Position numbers and translations under genes: made by a program. DNA of 64,000 nucleotides from Laceyella putida. GTDB taxonomy: Bacteria > Bacillota > Bacilli > Thermoactinomycetales > Thermoactinomycetaceae. The stretch is taken from contig NZ_JBHTBW010000015.1 in assembly GCF_042665195.1 (NCBI RefSeq), positions 1 through 64,000 of the forward strand, read 5' to 3'. Under the pieces are notes generated by a model. The model was not told where the DNA came from and did no database searches. It saw only the letters and a list, made by a program, of their open reading frames with translations. Below, piece after piece: positions 52,450 to 61,682 of this stretch (its first letter is position 1; each line of letters opens with the position of its first letter).

Positions 52450-53097
52450 TTAGCCAAGGAGGAGTCTAACCCCCACCGGATCAGTGACCGAAACGCTTGC
52501 TGATGGCGTGGCCAGTCTCACTTCTTCCACCCGTGTCTTTTCGCCGGAATGAATGATCCACTCCCATTCACCGTCAGACAACCGGAGCGAATCTGGCTGG
52601 GTAAACATTGGAATATCCAACAGTTGGGCCAACTCGCCAACCGGTGCTAGATCACCGTGGACGGCCATGGTCAGCGAACGGATGCGACAGTTGGATGGTT
52701 CTTCAATCACAGGTTGCAACATCAACTCGACACGAAACGTCCACGGAGTGGTGATAAAGGTTCTCCGTTCATTTCGCTCTACAGGCCACCCTTTTAATAC
52801 CGCCCGTTTGCAAATCGCCAGCATCCCGTCTTCATCCACTTGGAAACCCACATGATCAAACAAATCCTGTTTTCCCATGCCAAAGGTGACATTCACTTCT
52901 CCCATAACCATCTCAATGATCCGCAACATCACATTCCTTTTCCGCAGCTCTGCCCAGTTACACATGTCCCACCGTCGCCATTCGGCTCCTGGGACGCGCC
53001 CCACCCGTTGGTTCAGTTTAAAATCGCATGCCAAATAACATCGCTCCATCTCCTCTACACGGGGTGTCCAATAATGATAATGAAACAACCGAGCCAT
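52450..53097 (-). CDS. VOC-superfamily-like protein
   Basis: A 215-residue soluble protein. The N-terminal half (FHYHYWTPRVEEMERCYLAC, then LFDHVGFQVDEDGMLAICKRA) has the pattern of a glyoxalase/bleomycin-resistance betaalphabetabetabeta repeat with His ligands. The second half (LTMAVHGDLAPVGELAQLL) may be a second module. No substrate can be named. It is a single gene. Confidence 0.65.
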   Translation of the reverse strand: MARLFHYHYWTPRVEEMERCYLACDFKLNQRVGRVPGAEWRRWDMCNWAELRKRNVMLRIIEMVMGEVNVTFGMGKQDLFDHVGFQVDEDGMLAICKRAVLKGWPVERNERRTFITTPWTFRVELMLQPVIEEPSNCRIRSLTMAVHGDLAPVGELAQLLDIPMFTQPDSLRLSDGEWEWIIHSGEKTRVEEVRLATPSASVSVTDPVGVRLLLG

Positions 53098-53147
53098 AAG
53101 CCATTCCCCTTTCCATCATCGATCCCCACTTTTTTCCCTCTCCGGCA

Positions 53148-53189
53148 AACAAAAAAACAGCCGGTTCCCTATTGGGATCACAGCTGTTT
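53148..53189 (-). terminator. Terminator of the prmA-rsmE-mtaB operon
   Basis: A long imperfect stem (AACAGCTGTGATCCC/GGGAACCGGCTGTT) with a 4-base loop is followed on the minus strand by seven T, just past the mtaB stop. Confidence 0.8.
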
Positions 53190-53198
53190 GTATCGGCA

Positions 53199-54548
53199 TT
53201 AACCTACACGCGCCGGACGGGGCACATCATCGATCACACGGACGAACGTGCCGCGGCAGTACTCAGGCGATTCAACCTCATCGATCCGCACCCGGCACAC
53301 TTTCCCTACCATCTCTTCCGTCGCGGGGAACGCCACTTGCAGGTAATTATCGGTATATCCCATATAAAGCCCGCTGGTTGGGTCTTCTTTATAAGGGCGT
53401 TCCGGAATCACTTCCAACACGTCACCAACAAACTTTTGGGCATACTCCAAGGTTAAACGATTGGAAAGATCAATCAATTTGCGCACGCGCTCATGCTTCA
53501 CCTCTTCCGGCACTTGGTCCGGCATGCGCGCGGCCGGTGTTCCGGTCCGTTTGGAATATGGGAAGACGTGCATTTGATACATTTTAAGTTCTTCCACAAA
53601 CCGATATCCATTTTCAAACTGTTCTTCGGTTTCACCCGGGAAGCCCACGATCATATCGGTGGTGATGGCCACATTGGGCATCGCTTCATGCAACAGCATG
53701 ATTTTCTCTTTAAACTCCGCCGTTGTGTATCTGCGGCGCATCCGCTTCAACACTTCGTCATCCCCGGCCTGGAGCGGGATGTGCAGGTGACGGCACATCT
53801 TCTCGGACGCGTTCAACACTTCGATCACGCGCTCATCAATCTGGCTCGCTTCGATCGAACTGATCCGCACCCGGTTCAACCCCTCGATCTTATCCAAGTC
53901 CCAAAGCAAATCGGCCAGCTTGTAATTTTCAAAGTCGTCGCCATAGCCACCCGTATGAATCCCGGTCAACACGATCTCCTTGTATCCCGCCGCAACAAGC
54001 TGACGAGCTTGTTGCAAGACATTTTCCGGCTTGCGGCTGCGGGAGAGCCCTTTGGCCCAAGGAATGATGCAGAAGGTGCAGAAGTTGTTGCACCCTTCTT
54101 GGATCTTCAGCGAAGCGCGGGTCCGATCGGCAAATGCGGGCACATCCAATTCTTCATACTCGCGTTGTTTCATGATATTGCCCACCGCATTGATCGGTTG
54201 GCGCTGCGCCAAGTATTGCTCCACATACTCAGTCAGCTTATCGCGCCCTTGGGTGCCCACCACAATATCCACGCCGGGAATCGCCGCCACTTCTGCGGGA
54301 GAAGTTTGGGCGTAACATCCCGTCACGGCAATCACAGCATCGGGATTACGGCGAATCGCCCGGCGGATCACCTGGCGGCTCTTCTTGTCCCCCGTGTTGG
54401 TAACCGTACATGTATTGATCAGATATACGTCAGCTTTTTCCTCGAATTCCACCCGGGTATAACCCGCTTGCTTAAACAGTTGCCACATCGCTTCAGTCTC
54501 ATACGCATTCACTTTGCATCCCAATGTGTGAAACGCAACCGTTCTCAT
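53199..54548 (-). CDS. mtaB: tRNA t6A37 methylthiotransferase MtaB
   Basis: A radical-SAM methylthiotransferase converting t6A37 to ms2t6A37 in ANN-decoding tRNAs, 449 residues. The N-terminal UPF0004 domain has cluster ligands C11, C47 and C78. The radical-SAM cluster is C153, C157 and C160 in EGCNNFCTFC. The C-terminal TRAM domain is at about 380-440. Two bases separate it from rsmE. It corresponds to B. subtilis yqeV. Confidence 0.96.
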   Translation of the reverse strand: MRTVAFHTLGCKVNAYETEAMWQLFKQAGYTRVEFEEKADVYLINTCTVTNTGDKKSRQVIRRAIRRNPDAVIAVTGCYAQTSPAEVAAIPGVDIVVGTQGRDKLTEYVEQYLAQRQPINAVGNIMKQREYEELDVPAFADRTRASLKIQEGCNNFCTFCIIPWAKGLSRSRKPENVLQQARQLVAAGYKEIVLTGIHTGGYGDDFENYKLADLLWDLDKIEGLNRVRISSIEASQIDERVIEVLNASEKMCRHLHIPLQAGDDEVLKRMRRRYTTAEFKEKIMLLHEAMPNVAITTDMIVGFPGETEEQFENGYRFVEELKMYQMHVFPYSKRTGTPAARMPDQVPEEVKHERVRKLIDLSNRLTLEYAQKFVGDVLEVIPERPYKEDPTSGLYMGYTDNYLQVAFPATEEMVGKVCRVRIDEVESPEYCRGTFVRVIDDVPRPARVG

Positions 54549-54550
54549 GC

Positions 54551-55288
54551 TTAGTCACCTCCTAGATCTTGCCTTGCGAACAAGATGCAAGAGAGCGCCA
54601 TAAGGGGCGCGGTCTCTGTTCGCAATATACGTGAACCAAGCGAGATTGGCACTGCACCTGCTTCTTTCGCTTCTTGAATCTCAGCCTCAGTAAACCCGCC
54701 TTCCGGGCCCACGATGAACAAGATCTCATCCGCGGCCGATCCAATTGCTTCGGCCAAGGGGAGACCTCCTTTTTCATAAGCGATCCAAGCGCATTCTCGC
54801 TTTGTTATTTCTTGTAAAAGCGCCTTCCAGGACAACGGAGTGGCCACCGTCGGCACCGCTCCACGATGAGCTTGTTCGGCGGCTTCTTTCACAATCCGGT
54901 CCCACCGTTCTTTTTTCTTGTCAATTTTACGGGCATCGAGTTTTACAATGCTTCGTTCCGAGGAAAACGGCAAAAAGGCTGACGCACCCAGCTCCGTTCC
55001 TTTTTGCAGAATCCATTCCAATTTATCGCCTTTCGGCAGTGATTGCGCAAGCAGGATCTTCGTCCGGGGTTCCCCTTTCGAGGGCATCCGCTCAACAATG
55101 CGCGTCATGACCTCACTGCTGTCGAGGGATTCAATCTCCACCAGGTAGTCGATGCCCTGGCCGGCGCAACAGATGATCTGGTCGCCAGGTTTATTGCGCA
55201 TCACATTTTTTATATGATGGACATCCTCTCCGACAAGTCGAATGGTTGTCTCCATGATTTGTTCTTGTGCAATGAAATATCTTTGCAT
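54551..55288 (-). CDS. rsmE: 16S rRNA m3U1498 methyltransferase RsmE
   Basis: A SPOUT-fold methyltransferase of 245 residues. The N-terminal PUA-like domain (DVHHIKNVMRNKPGDQI) is followed by the knotted domain with LLAQSLPKGDKLEWILQKGT, FIVGPEGGFTEAEI and LGSRILRTETAPL. It corresponds to yqeU and lies between prmA and mtaB. Confidence 0.96.
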   Translation of the reverse strand: MQRYFIAQEQIMETTIRLVGEDVHHIKNVMRNKPGDQIICCAGQGIDYLVEIESLDSSEVMTRIVERMPSKGEPRTKILLAQSLPKGDKLEWILQKGTELGASAFLPFSSERSIVKLDARKIDKKKERWDRIVKEAAEQAHRGAVPTVATPLSWKALLQEITKRECAWIAYEKGGLPLAEAIGSAADEILFIVGPEGGFTEAEIQEAKEAGAVPISLGSRILRTETAPLMALSCILFARQDLGGD

Positions 55289-55305
55289 TTGACACTCCTA
55301 TCAGT

Positions 55306-56250
55306 TTACCATTTTTTCGCGGCGATAGCTACCCAGCCATCTTGGTGAATGGTTTCCAAAATTTCAAGCCCGATCATGGCCAATGCTTCTTCCACCTTCC
55401 CCTTCTTCTCTTCAATAATCCCGGAAGCGACAAACGTTCCCCCGGGAACCAGGACACGCGGAAGCTCATGGACGAACTTCAAAATAATCTCCGCCAAGAT
55501 GTTGGCCACCACGACATCCGCCGTGCCAGCCACGCCTTTTAACAAGTCTCCTTGTCGCACGGTCACTCGCCCCGACAAGTGATTCAAGGCGATGTTTTCC
55601 CGTGCCTTCTCTACCGCAAGCGGGTCCAAATCAAGGGCCAAAATCGGCTCGGCACCCAGCTTCCCCGCTACAATGCTCAAAATCCCGCTGCCGCAACCCA
55701 CATCGATCACACGCTGTCCCGGCTTGAGATATTTCTCCAGCAACCGGATGGAAAGCATGGTGGTGGGATGGGTTCCCGTGCCAAAAGCCATCCCGGGGTC
55801 CAATTCAATGATGCGCTCATCCGGTGAAGCGGGCGTATAACGTTCCCACTCAGGCTTGATCACGATGCGGTCCGTCACTTTAATTGTTTTGTAATATTTT
55901 TTCCACTCATCTTCCCAAGAGGATTCGCTCACTGCTTGCGTTGTGACAATAGCCGATCCCACATCAAACTGGGCCGCTTGCAACTCCGCCAATCGCTCTT
56001 TTACCTCGGCCACAAACCCGTCCACATCTGTGCATTCCAATTCGGACAGATATGCTTTTACACGCACGCCTTCTTGCGGGTAATCATCCGGCGACAATTC
56101 AATGATTTCGCCAAATTGGTTATCCCAGGTGCGATGAAGCACTTCAGGATCTTCGATGGACACTCCGTCCGCTCCAAGTTCCTGCAAGATATAACTGACA
56201 GCCTCTGTCGCCTCTTGACTGGTATGGACACAAATCTCTATCCAATTCAA
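55306..56250 (-). CDS. prmA: Ribosomal protein L11 methyltransferase PrmA
   Basis: A 314-residue methyltransferase trimethylating L11. The N-terminal substrate domain (to about 120) leads to the SAM domain with VIDVGCGSGILSIVAG and VVVANILAEIIL. MAFGTGTHPTT precedes it. The start is a TTG with GGAGGG 7 bases upstream. A terminator lies between dnaJ and prmA, so it needs its own promoter or read-through. Confidence 0.96.
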   Translation of the reverse strand: MNWIEICVHTSQEATEAVSYILQELGADGVSIEDPEVLHRTWDNQFGEIIELSPDDYPQEGVRVKAYLSELECTDVDGFVAEVKERLAELQAAQFDVGSAIVTTQAVSESSWEDEWKKYYKTIKVTDRIVIKPEWERYTPASPDERIIELDPGMAFGTGTHPTTMLSIRLLEKYLKPGQRVIDVGCGSGILSIVAGKLGAEPILALDLDPLAVEKARENIALNHLSGRVTVRQGDLLKGVAGTADVVVANILAEIILKFVHELPRVLVPGGTFVASGIIEEKKGKVEEALAMIGLEILETIHQDGWVAIAAKKW

Positions 56251-56270
56251 TATAATCCCTCCAAATGATA

Positions 56271-56297
56271 AAGAAAAACGGGCAAAGATGCCCGTTT
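56271..56297 (-). terminator. Terminator after dnaJ
   Basis: A 9-bp stem (AAACGGGCA/TGCCCGTTT) with a 4-base loop is followed by TTCTTT on the minus strand, 7 bases after the dnaJ stop. It separates the heat-shock operon from prmA. Confidence 0.85.
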
Positions 56298-56304
56298 AAG
56301 TTCA

Positions 56305-57435
56305 TTAGTCGCCGCGAAACGCTTGTTTCATCTTATCGAAGAAGTTATTGGACTGCTCTTGGTTAATGTATTCACCACAGAGCCGGCTAAACTTGCGAAG
56401 CGCCTCTTTTTGTTCCTCCGTCAGCTTGGATGGTGTGACCACGCGCACTTTGACGCGCAAATCACCTTCACCATATCCCCGCAGACGTGGAACCCCTTTC
56501 CCTTGCAAACGGAATTCGGTCCCCGTTTGCGTGCCTGCGGGCACCTTCAGCCGGGCACGACCATTCAAGGTGGGAACAATCACTTCATCACCCAGAGCGG
56601 CTTGCCCAAAGGTGATTGGCAATTCACACACCAGATCGTCGCCTTCCCGTTTGAAAAACTCGTGCGGCTTAACATAAATCGTGATATAGAGATCTCCTGG
56701 TGGCCCGCCATTCATCCCGGGTTCACCTTCACCGCTTACGCGCAATTGAGCGCCTTCGTGGATACCTGCTGGAATTTTGACGTTGATTTTTTTCTTTTTC
56801 TTCACTTGTCCTTGCCCGGAGCAATGGGTGCATCTCTCTCTGATCAATTGGCCCGTTCCGTTACAAGCGTGGCAGATCCGACGGTTAACCACACGGCCAA
56901 ACGGTGTATTTTGCACTACTTCCGTCTGTCCGCTTCCCTGGCATACAGAACAGGTTTCCGGCTTGGTCCCCGGCTTGGCTCCTGATCCGTGGCATTGGTC
57001 GCACGTTTCGGTGCGCGGAATGACAACATCCACAGTTTTGCCATATACGGCATCTTTAAAATCAATTTGCAGGCGATATTCCAAATCGGCACCTTGACGG
57101 GGGGCGTTGGGATTATTGCGTCTTCCGCCGCCAAAAAACATATCAAAAATGTCCCCGAACCCAAAATCGGCGTCAAATCCGGCTCCCGCACCAGCTCCCC
57201 CACCAAATCCACCGGTAGGATCAGCATGACCAAAGCGATCGTAACTGGCTTTTTTCTGCGGATCGCTCAATACTTCATATGCTTCTTTCACATCTTTAAA
57301 CTTTTGTTCTGCATCTGCTTCTTTGTTTACGTCTGGGTGATATTTGCGTGCCAATTTTCGGTAGGCTTTGCGAATCTCATCATCAGAGGCATCGCGGCTA
57401 ATACCTAGCACCTCATAATAGTCACGTTTGCTCAC
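56305..57435 (-). CDS. dnaJ: Chaperone DnaJ (Hsp40)
   Basis: A 376-residue co-chaperone stimulating the DnaK ATPase. The J domain has HPD at 33-35. A Gly/Phe-rich linker follows at about 75-105. Four CxxCxGxG zinc repeats (CDQCHGSG, CSVCQGSG, CHACNGTG, CTHCSGQG) precede the C-terminal substrate domains. The start is GTG with GGAGG upstream. It is the last gene of the HrcA-controlled operon. Confidence 0.97.
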   Translation of the reverse strand: MSKRDYYEVLGISRDASDDEIRKAYRKLARKYHPDVNKEADAEQKFKDVKEAYEVLSDPQKKASYDRFGHADPTGGFGGGAGAGAGFDADFGFGDIFDMFFGGGRRNNPNAPRQGADLEYRLQIDFKDAVYGKTVDVVIPRTETCDQCHGSGAKPGTKPETCSVCQGSGQTEVVQNTPFGRVVNRRICHACNGTGQLIRERCTHCSGQGQVKKKKKINVKIPAGIHEGAQLRVSGEGEPGMNGGPPGDLYITIYVKPHEFFKREGDDLVCELPITFGQAALGDEVIVPTLNGRARLKVPAGTQTGTEFRLQGKGVPRLRGYGEGDLRVKVRVVTPSKLTEEQKEALRKFSRLCGEYINQEQSNNFFDKMKQAFRGD

Positions 57436-57509
57436 CGGGTCACCTCCTCTTCTAACTCAACCATCCAGCAAACATATCCACAAAAAATGGAAAGCCAAGC
57501 AAGGCAGAG

Positions 57510-57535
57510 CCTCGACATTGACTTTCCAGTCGAGG
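57510..57535 (-). promoter_or_regulatory. Hairpin between dnaK and dnaJ
   Basis: A 7-bp stem (CCTCGAC/GTCGAGG) with a 12-base loop lies in the 121-base dnaK-dnaJ gap. There is no T-run, so it may stabilise or process mRNA rather than terminate. Confidence 0.5.
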
Positions 57536-57556
57536 AGAACTCTTCCCTTCTCCTCT

Positions 57557-59389
57557 TTATTTCTCTTCTTCTTTTACCTCTTCATACTCAGCATCAACGA
57601 CATTATCTTTTTTCTCCGCGGAAGCTTCTGATCCTTGTGCTTGGTTTGCTTCTTGCTGCATTTTTTCATACAGTTTTACAGATAATTGTTGCACAGCTTG
57701 CTCCAATTCTTCAATACCTTTTTTCATTTCTTCCAGATTATCTTCTTCGAGCGCTTTTTTCAGCTGATCTTTCGCTTGGTTTGCTTTATCCAACTCAGCT
57801 TTATCCACTTTATCGCCGAGATCCTTAATGGTCTTCTCGGTGGTAAAGATCAATTGGTCCGCTTTGTTGCGGGTTTCCACTTGTTCTTGGCGCTTTTTGT
57901 CTTCTTCCGCATGCATCTCCGCCTCTTTTACCATGCGTTCGATCTCTTCATCGCTCAGACCGCCGGAAGATTGAATCGTGATCGCTTGGCTCTTGCCGGT
58001 TGCTTTGTCTTTCGCCGATACATGCACAATCCCGTTGGCGTCGATTTTGAAGGTGACCTCAATTTGTGGAATTCCCCGTGGCGCCGGTGGAATATCCGTC
58101 AGTTGGAAACGGCCCAATGGTTTGTTGTCGGCCGCCATCGGACGTTCCCCTTGCAGAACGTGAATGTCCACAGAGGTTTGGTTGTCCGCCGCGGTGGAGA
58201 AAATTTGGGACTTCTCGGTTGGGATCGTCGTGTTGCGCTCGATCAATTTGGTGAAGACGCCACCCAGGGTTTCAATTCCGAGGGACAGCGGCGTCACATC
58301 CAGCAAGACGATATCTTTCACATCGCCGGACAATACCCCGCCTTGGATCGCCGCACCCATCGCCACGACTTCGTCTGGGTTAACCCCTTTGCTTGGCTCT
58401 TTGCCGATTAAGCGCTTAATCGCTTCCTGCACTGCGGGAATCCGGGTCGATCCGCCAACCAGGATCACTTTATCGATATCATTCGGAGTGAGTCCCGCAT
58501 CGCTCAGCGCCTGACGGGTTGGAGCCATGGTCCGTTCAATCAGGTTGGCGCTCAACTCTTCAAATTTGGCGCGGGTTAACGTGACTTCCAAATGTTTTGG
58601 ACCCGTCGCGTCAGCTGTCAAGAACGGAAGCGAAATCGTCGTGGTCAACACGCCGGACAAGTCTTTTTTCGCTTTTTCCGCCGCGTCTTTCAAGCGTTGG
58701 ACGGCCATTTTGTCATGGCTGATATCAATGCCGTTTTCCTTTTTGAACTCTTGCACGAGATAATCGATGATGACTTGGTCAAAGTCGTCACCGCCCAGTT
58801 GGTTATCCCCACTGGTCGACAATACTTCAAACACGCCATCGCCCAGCTCAAGGATGGATACGTCAAAGGTACCGCCACCCAAGTCAAAGACGAGGATTTT
58901 TTGGTCTTCCGATTTTTCCATACCGTATGCCAGCGCGGCAGCGGTTGGCTCGTTGATGATGCGCAACACTTCCAAACCGGCGATCCGTCCGGCGTCTTTG
59001 GTCGCTTGGCGTTGGCTATCATTAAAGTATGCAGGAACGGTGATGACGGCTTGGGTTACCGTTTCGCCCAGATAAGCCTCAGCATCCGCTTTTAACTTTT
59101 GCAGAATCATCGCGGAGATTTCTTGCGGGCTATATGCTTTGTCATCAATTTGCACTTTATGGTCTGTTCCCATATAGCGCTTGATGGAAATGATCGTTTT
59201 TTCCGGATTGGTGATGGCTTGGCGTTTGGCGGCTTCCCCGACCAAGCGTTCACCCGTTTTGGAGAACCCCACTACAGAGGGGGTGGTGCGGCCACCTTCT
59301 GCGTTGGGAATGACGACAGCCTCATTGCCGTCCATAAATGCTACACATGAGTTGGTTGTCCCTAAGTCAATTCCAATTACTTTACCCAT
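57557..59389 (-). CDS. dnaK: Chaperone DnaK (Hsp70)
   Basis: A 610-residue Hsp70. The actin-like ATPase domain carries IGIDLGTTNSCVA, IFDLGGGTFDVS-type text (here VFDLGGGTFDVSIL) and VILVGGSTRIPAVQ. The substrate domain begins near 370 (DVTPLSLGIETLGG), with a lid at about 500-590. The subdomain IB region is short, as in Gram-positive DnaK. AGGAGG lies about 10 bases before the ATG. Confidence 0.98.
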   Translation of the reverse strand: MGKVIGIDLGTTNSCVAFMDGNEAVVIPNAEGGRTTPSVVGFSKTGERLVGEAAKRQAITNPEKTIISIKRYMGTDHKVQIDDKAYSPQEISAMILQKLKADAEAYLGETVTQAVITVPAYFNDSQRQATKDAGRIAGLEVLRIINEPTAAALAYGMEKSEDQKILVFDLGGGTFDVSILELGDGVFEVLSTSGDNQLGGDDFDQVIIDYLVQEFKKENGIDISHDKMAVQRLKDAAEKAKKDLSGVLTTTISLPFLTADATGPKHLEVTLTRAKFEELSANLIERTMAPTRQALSDAGLTPNDIDKVILVGGSTRIPAVQEAIKRLIGKEPSKGVNPDEVVAMGAAIQGGVLSGDVKDIVLLDVTPLSLGIETLGGVFTKLIERNTTIPTEKSQIFSTAADNQTSVDIHVLQGERPMAADNKPLGRFQLTDIPPAPRGIPQIEVTFKIDANGIVHVSAKDKATGKSQAITIQSSGGLSDEEIERMVKEAEMHAEEDKKRQEQVETRNKADQLIFTTEKTIKDLGDKVDKAELDKANQAKDQLKKALEEDNLEEMKKGIEELEQAVQQLSVKLYEKMQQEANQAQGSEASAEKKDNVVDAEYEEVKEEEK

Positions 59390-59432
59390 TGACTACTAAC
59401 CTCCTACCTCAACCTTTGCGTAAGTAGTATTT

Positions 59433-60035
59433 TTATTGGCTCACTTTGACCATTGATGGACGAATCACACGGTCCAGGTAACGGTACCCCGCTTGCAGTT
59501 CTTCAACAACCATGCCAGGCGCCATATGATCCGTCTCCACTTGCATGACTGCGTTGTGCTCATGCGGGTTGAACGGTTTTCCTTCAGTCTCAATCATCGT
59601 CAAACCAGTTTCAGACAGAACATTTAAGAATTGACGATACACCATCTCAATTCCTTCTTGCAACATTCGCGCATCTTCACTTTGATCCGCCGCATCCAAG
59701 GCGCGCTCAAAGTTGTCGAGCACGGGCAAGAGTTTTTCAAGAAAGGGAACCACCGCATATTTGGCCACTTCTTCTTTCTCTTTGCGAGCCCGGCGACGGT
59801 AGTTCTCCAGGTCGGCAAGTGCACGTAAATAAAGCTCGCGGTGTTGCTCCGCTTGCCTCTGCCACTTCTCCGCCAATTGCTTGGTTTGCTCCAGCTCTTG
59901 CTCAAGAGATCCTTCGGCGGGTGAGGATTCCTCGGCACCCGTATGTACACTTGCCTGCTCCTCAAATGATTCTTCATTTGCAGAGGGTTGGCTTCCAGTT
60001 GGATGCTGAAGCTCTTCATTTTCATGCTTCATCAT
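59433..60035 (-). CDS. grpE: Nucleotide exchange factor GrpE
   Basis: A 200-residue GrpE. An acidic, disordered N-terminus (about 1-50) precedes a long dimerising helix (LEQTKQLAEKWQRQAEQHRE), then VVPFLEKLLPVLDNFERAL and the beta domain with FNPHEHNAVMQVETD and VRPSMVKV-like end (here VIRPSMVKVSQ). It is 15 bases downstream of the chaperonin gene and 43 bases before dnaK. Confidence 0.96.
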   Translation of the reverse strand: MMKHENEELQHPTGSQPSANEESFEEQASVHTGAEESSPAEGSLEQELEQTKQLAEKWQRQAEQHRELYLRALADLENYRRRARKEKEEVAKYAVVPFLEKLLPVLDNFERALDAADQSEDARMLQEGIEMVYRQFLNVLSETGLTMIETEGKPFNPHEHNAVMQVETDHMAPGMVVEELQAGYRYLDRVIRPSMVKVSQ

Positions 60036-60050
60036 TCTGGTCCTCCTATA

Positions 60051-61589
60051 TTAGAAAACAGGGTCTTCTTTCATCTTCACAACCGTGTGGATGCGCAAAA
60101 TCGCAATGGCAACTTCTCCTGCTGTTTGCAGCGCATGCGCTTTGACCGGGAGCGGGTCGACAACCCCCATTTCAATCATATCCGCAACCGTACCCCGATC
60201 GCAATCGATTCCCAAGGAATCAGATTGACGTTTTAGTTGCAATGCTTTGACCGCTTCGATTTTTTCCAAGGGGTTGAATCCGGCATTGGCGACCACTTGG
60301 CTCATGGGGCGTTGCAGGGCTTCCGCCACCGCCGATACGCCAAACCGTTCCATCCCTTGCACCGTATCGCGGAAATGTTCGACATCACGCCCGATCGCCA
60401 GTTCGACGGCCCCGCCGCCCGGCACAAATCCGCCGTGAATCGCCGCTTGCACCGCTGATGCTGCATCCTTGCATATCCGTTCGCGCTCTTCCACCACTTC
60501 TTCCGTCGCCGCTCCGACCAAAATGGTTGCAAACGGCTTCCCGTGCCCGCCGGTAATCCGGATTCGGGCGAGAACTTCGTCATCTTCCACTTCGGAACAA
60601 TATCCCAATAAGGCTTCGATCTCTTCCGGGCTTTTCTTCAGTCCGCTTCGTTTGATTTGACGCGCTCCAGTATATTCAGATACTTTCTCCAGCTCTTCGC
60701 GCGCAACCTCCGAAACCACGATCACCCCGGCATCCGTAAGGACTTCTTCCGCGTGGGGGTCAACAGCTCCGTCTGTGACGATAAAGCCCACATTCAAATG
60801 AATCAAATGCTCCAGCATGACGTAAAACTCTTCCCGCAACCGCTCCTTGCGGTTGAACGCTTCGTCCGTGCGCACTTCATCGGAGAAGGATTCCGGTTCT
60901 AACGCATCAGCCAACACCAGCACCCGCGCGTTTTCCCTCTTTCGCGGCATCTGCGGGTTCATCCGGGTTTTGCTGATGACGATCCCCGAGAACACATTGC
61001 TTTCAATGCGCGGATGGGCGACGACGCAACTGGATAGTTTAAACCCTTTTTCCAACAGCTTTTCGCGACCAACCATATGGGCGGCCTCAATCACCGCCAA
61101 GGTGATATCTTCATTCTCGCGGCTGGCGGTAAACGCAATCCGTTGCAGCCATTCATCATCCAATTCGTAAATCGTGCGGGCCCGTTCCTGCATTTTGATC
61201 AGGGCAAAGCGGATTCCGCGTTGGATTCCCGCGATGACTTTGGTCACTGGAACCCCTCGTGTCACCTGCTTCACACCCTCATCCACCAGCGCGGAAGCCA
61301 GCAACGTGGCTGTTGTGGTTCCATCGCCCATTTCATCTTGTTGCGACTTAGCCACGTTGACAATCATCTTGGCCGCCGGATGGGTGATTTCCATGCGATC
61401 CAAAATGGTCACACCGTCATTGGTCACAATCACTTCATTTTTGGAGTTGACGAGCATGGTGTCGAGACCCTTGGGGCCGAGTGTGGAGGCAACCGCCTGT
61501 GCAACAGATTTAACGGCATTGGCATTGGATTGGAGCGCGGACAGACGCGCCTCCTCTTTTTCTTGGTGTAGATGGACTTTATCCGGCAC
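60051..61589 (-). CDS. Archaeal-like (group III) chaperonin
   Basis: A 512-residue Hsp60-superfamily chaperonin of the TCP-1/thermosome type, not GroEL. Nucleotide-site motifs are TLGPKG (36-41), TNDGVTILD (56-64) and the P-loop equivalent GDGTTT (88-93). PGGGAVELAIG lies in the C-terminal equatorial part, and VADMIEMGVVDPLPVKAHALQ matches the thermosome pattern of a GEVVDM..GVIEP..VK block. The apical region has ILVGAATEEVVEERER like group II. There is no GGM tail and no GroES gene beside it. The GTG at 61589 follows AGGAAGGGG with 7-base spacing. Placement between hrcA and grpE is the one reported for group III chaperonins of Firmicutes such as Carboxydothermus. It should fold proteins in an ATP-dependent, GroES-independent chamber. 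Confidence 0.93.
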   Translation of the reverse strand: MPDKVHLHQEKEEARLSALQSNANAVKSVAQAVASTLGPKGLDTMLVNSKNEVIVTNDGVTILDRMEITHPAAKMIVNVAKSQQDEMGDGTTTATLLASALVDEGVKQVTRGVPVTKVIAGIQRGIRFALIKMQERARTIYELDDEWLQRIAFTASRENEDITLAVIEAAHMVGREKLLEKGFKLSSCVVAHPRIESNVFSGIVISKTRMNPQMPRKRENARVLVLADALEPESFSDEVRTDEAFNRKERLREEFYVMLEHLIHLNVGFIVTDGAVDPHAEEVLTDAGVIVVSEVAREELEKVSEYTGARQIKRSGLKKSPEEIEALLGYCSEVEDDEVLARIRITGGHGKPFATILVGAATEEVVEERERICKDAASAVQAAIHGGFVPGGGAVELAIGRDVEHFRDTVQGMERFGVSAVAEALQRPMSQVVANAGFNPLEKIEAVKALQLKRQSDSLGIDCDRGTVADMIEMGVVDPLPVKAHALQTAGEVAIAILRIHTVVKMKEDPVF

Positions 61590-61682
61590 CGGGTTTCCCC
61601 TTCCTTTCTCTACATGGGCATAGGGGTTCCTTTTATTTCTATGAACCCCTAAACACGCGTGGTACATCCTAATATGCTTAGT

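Noticed and set aside
53493..54554. 353-codon plus-strand open frame opposite mtaB
   Set aside because: It is the complement of a conserved gene, has no ribosome site and gives a His-rich product typical of antisense frames.
57510..57535. Transcription terminator between dnaK and dnaJ
   Set aside because: The hairpin has no following T-run, so termination is unlikely.
60051..61667. Reading the chaperonin from the first in-frame start at 61667 or naming it groEL
   Set aside because: The extra 26 residues precede the ribosome site, and the motifs are of thermosome type.
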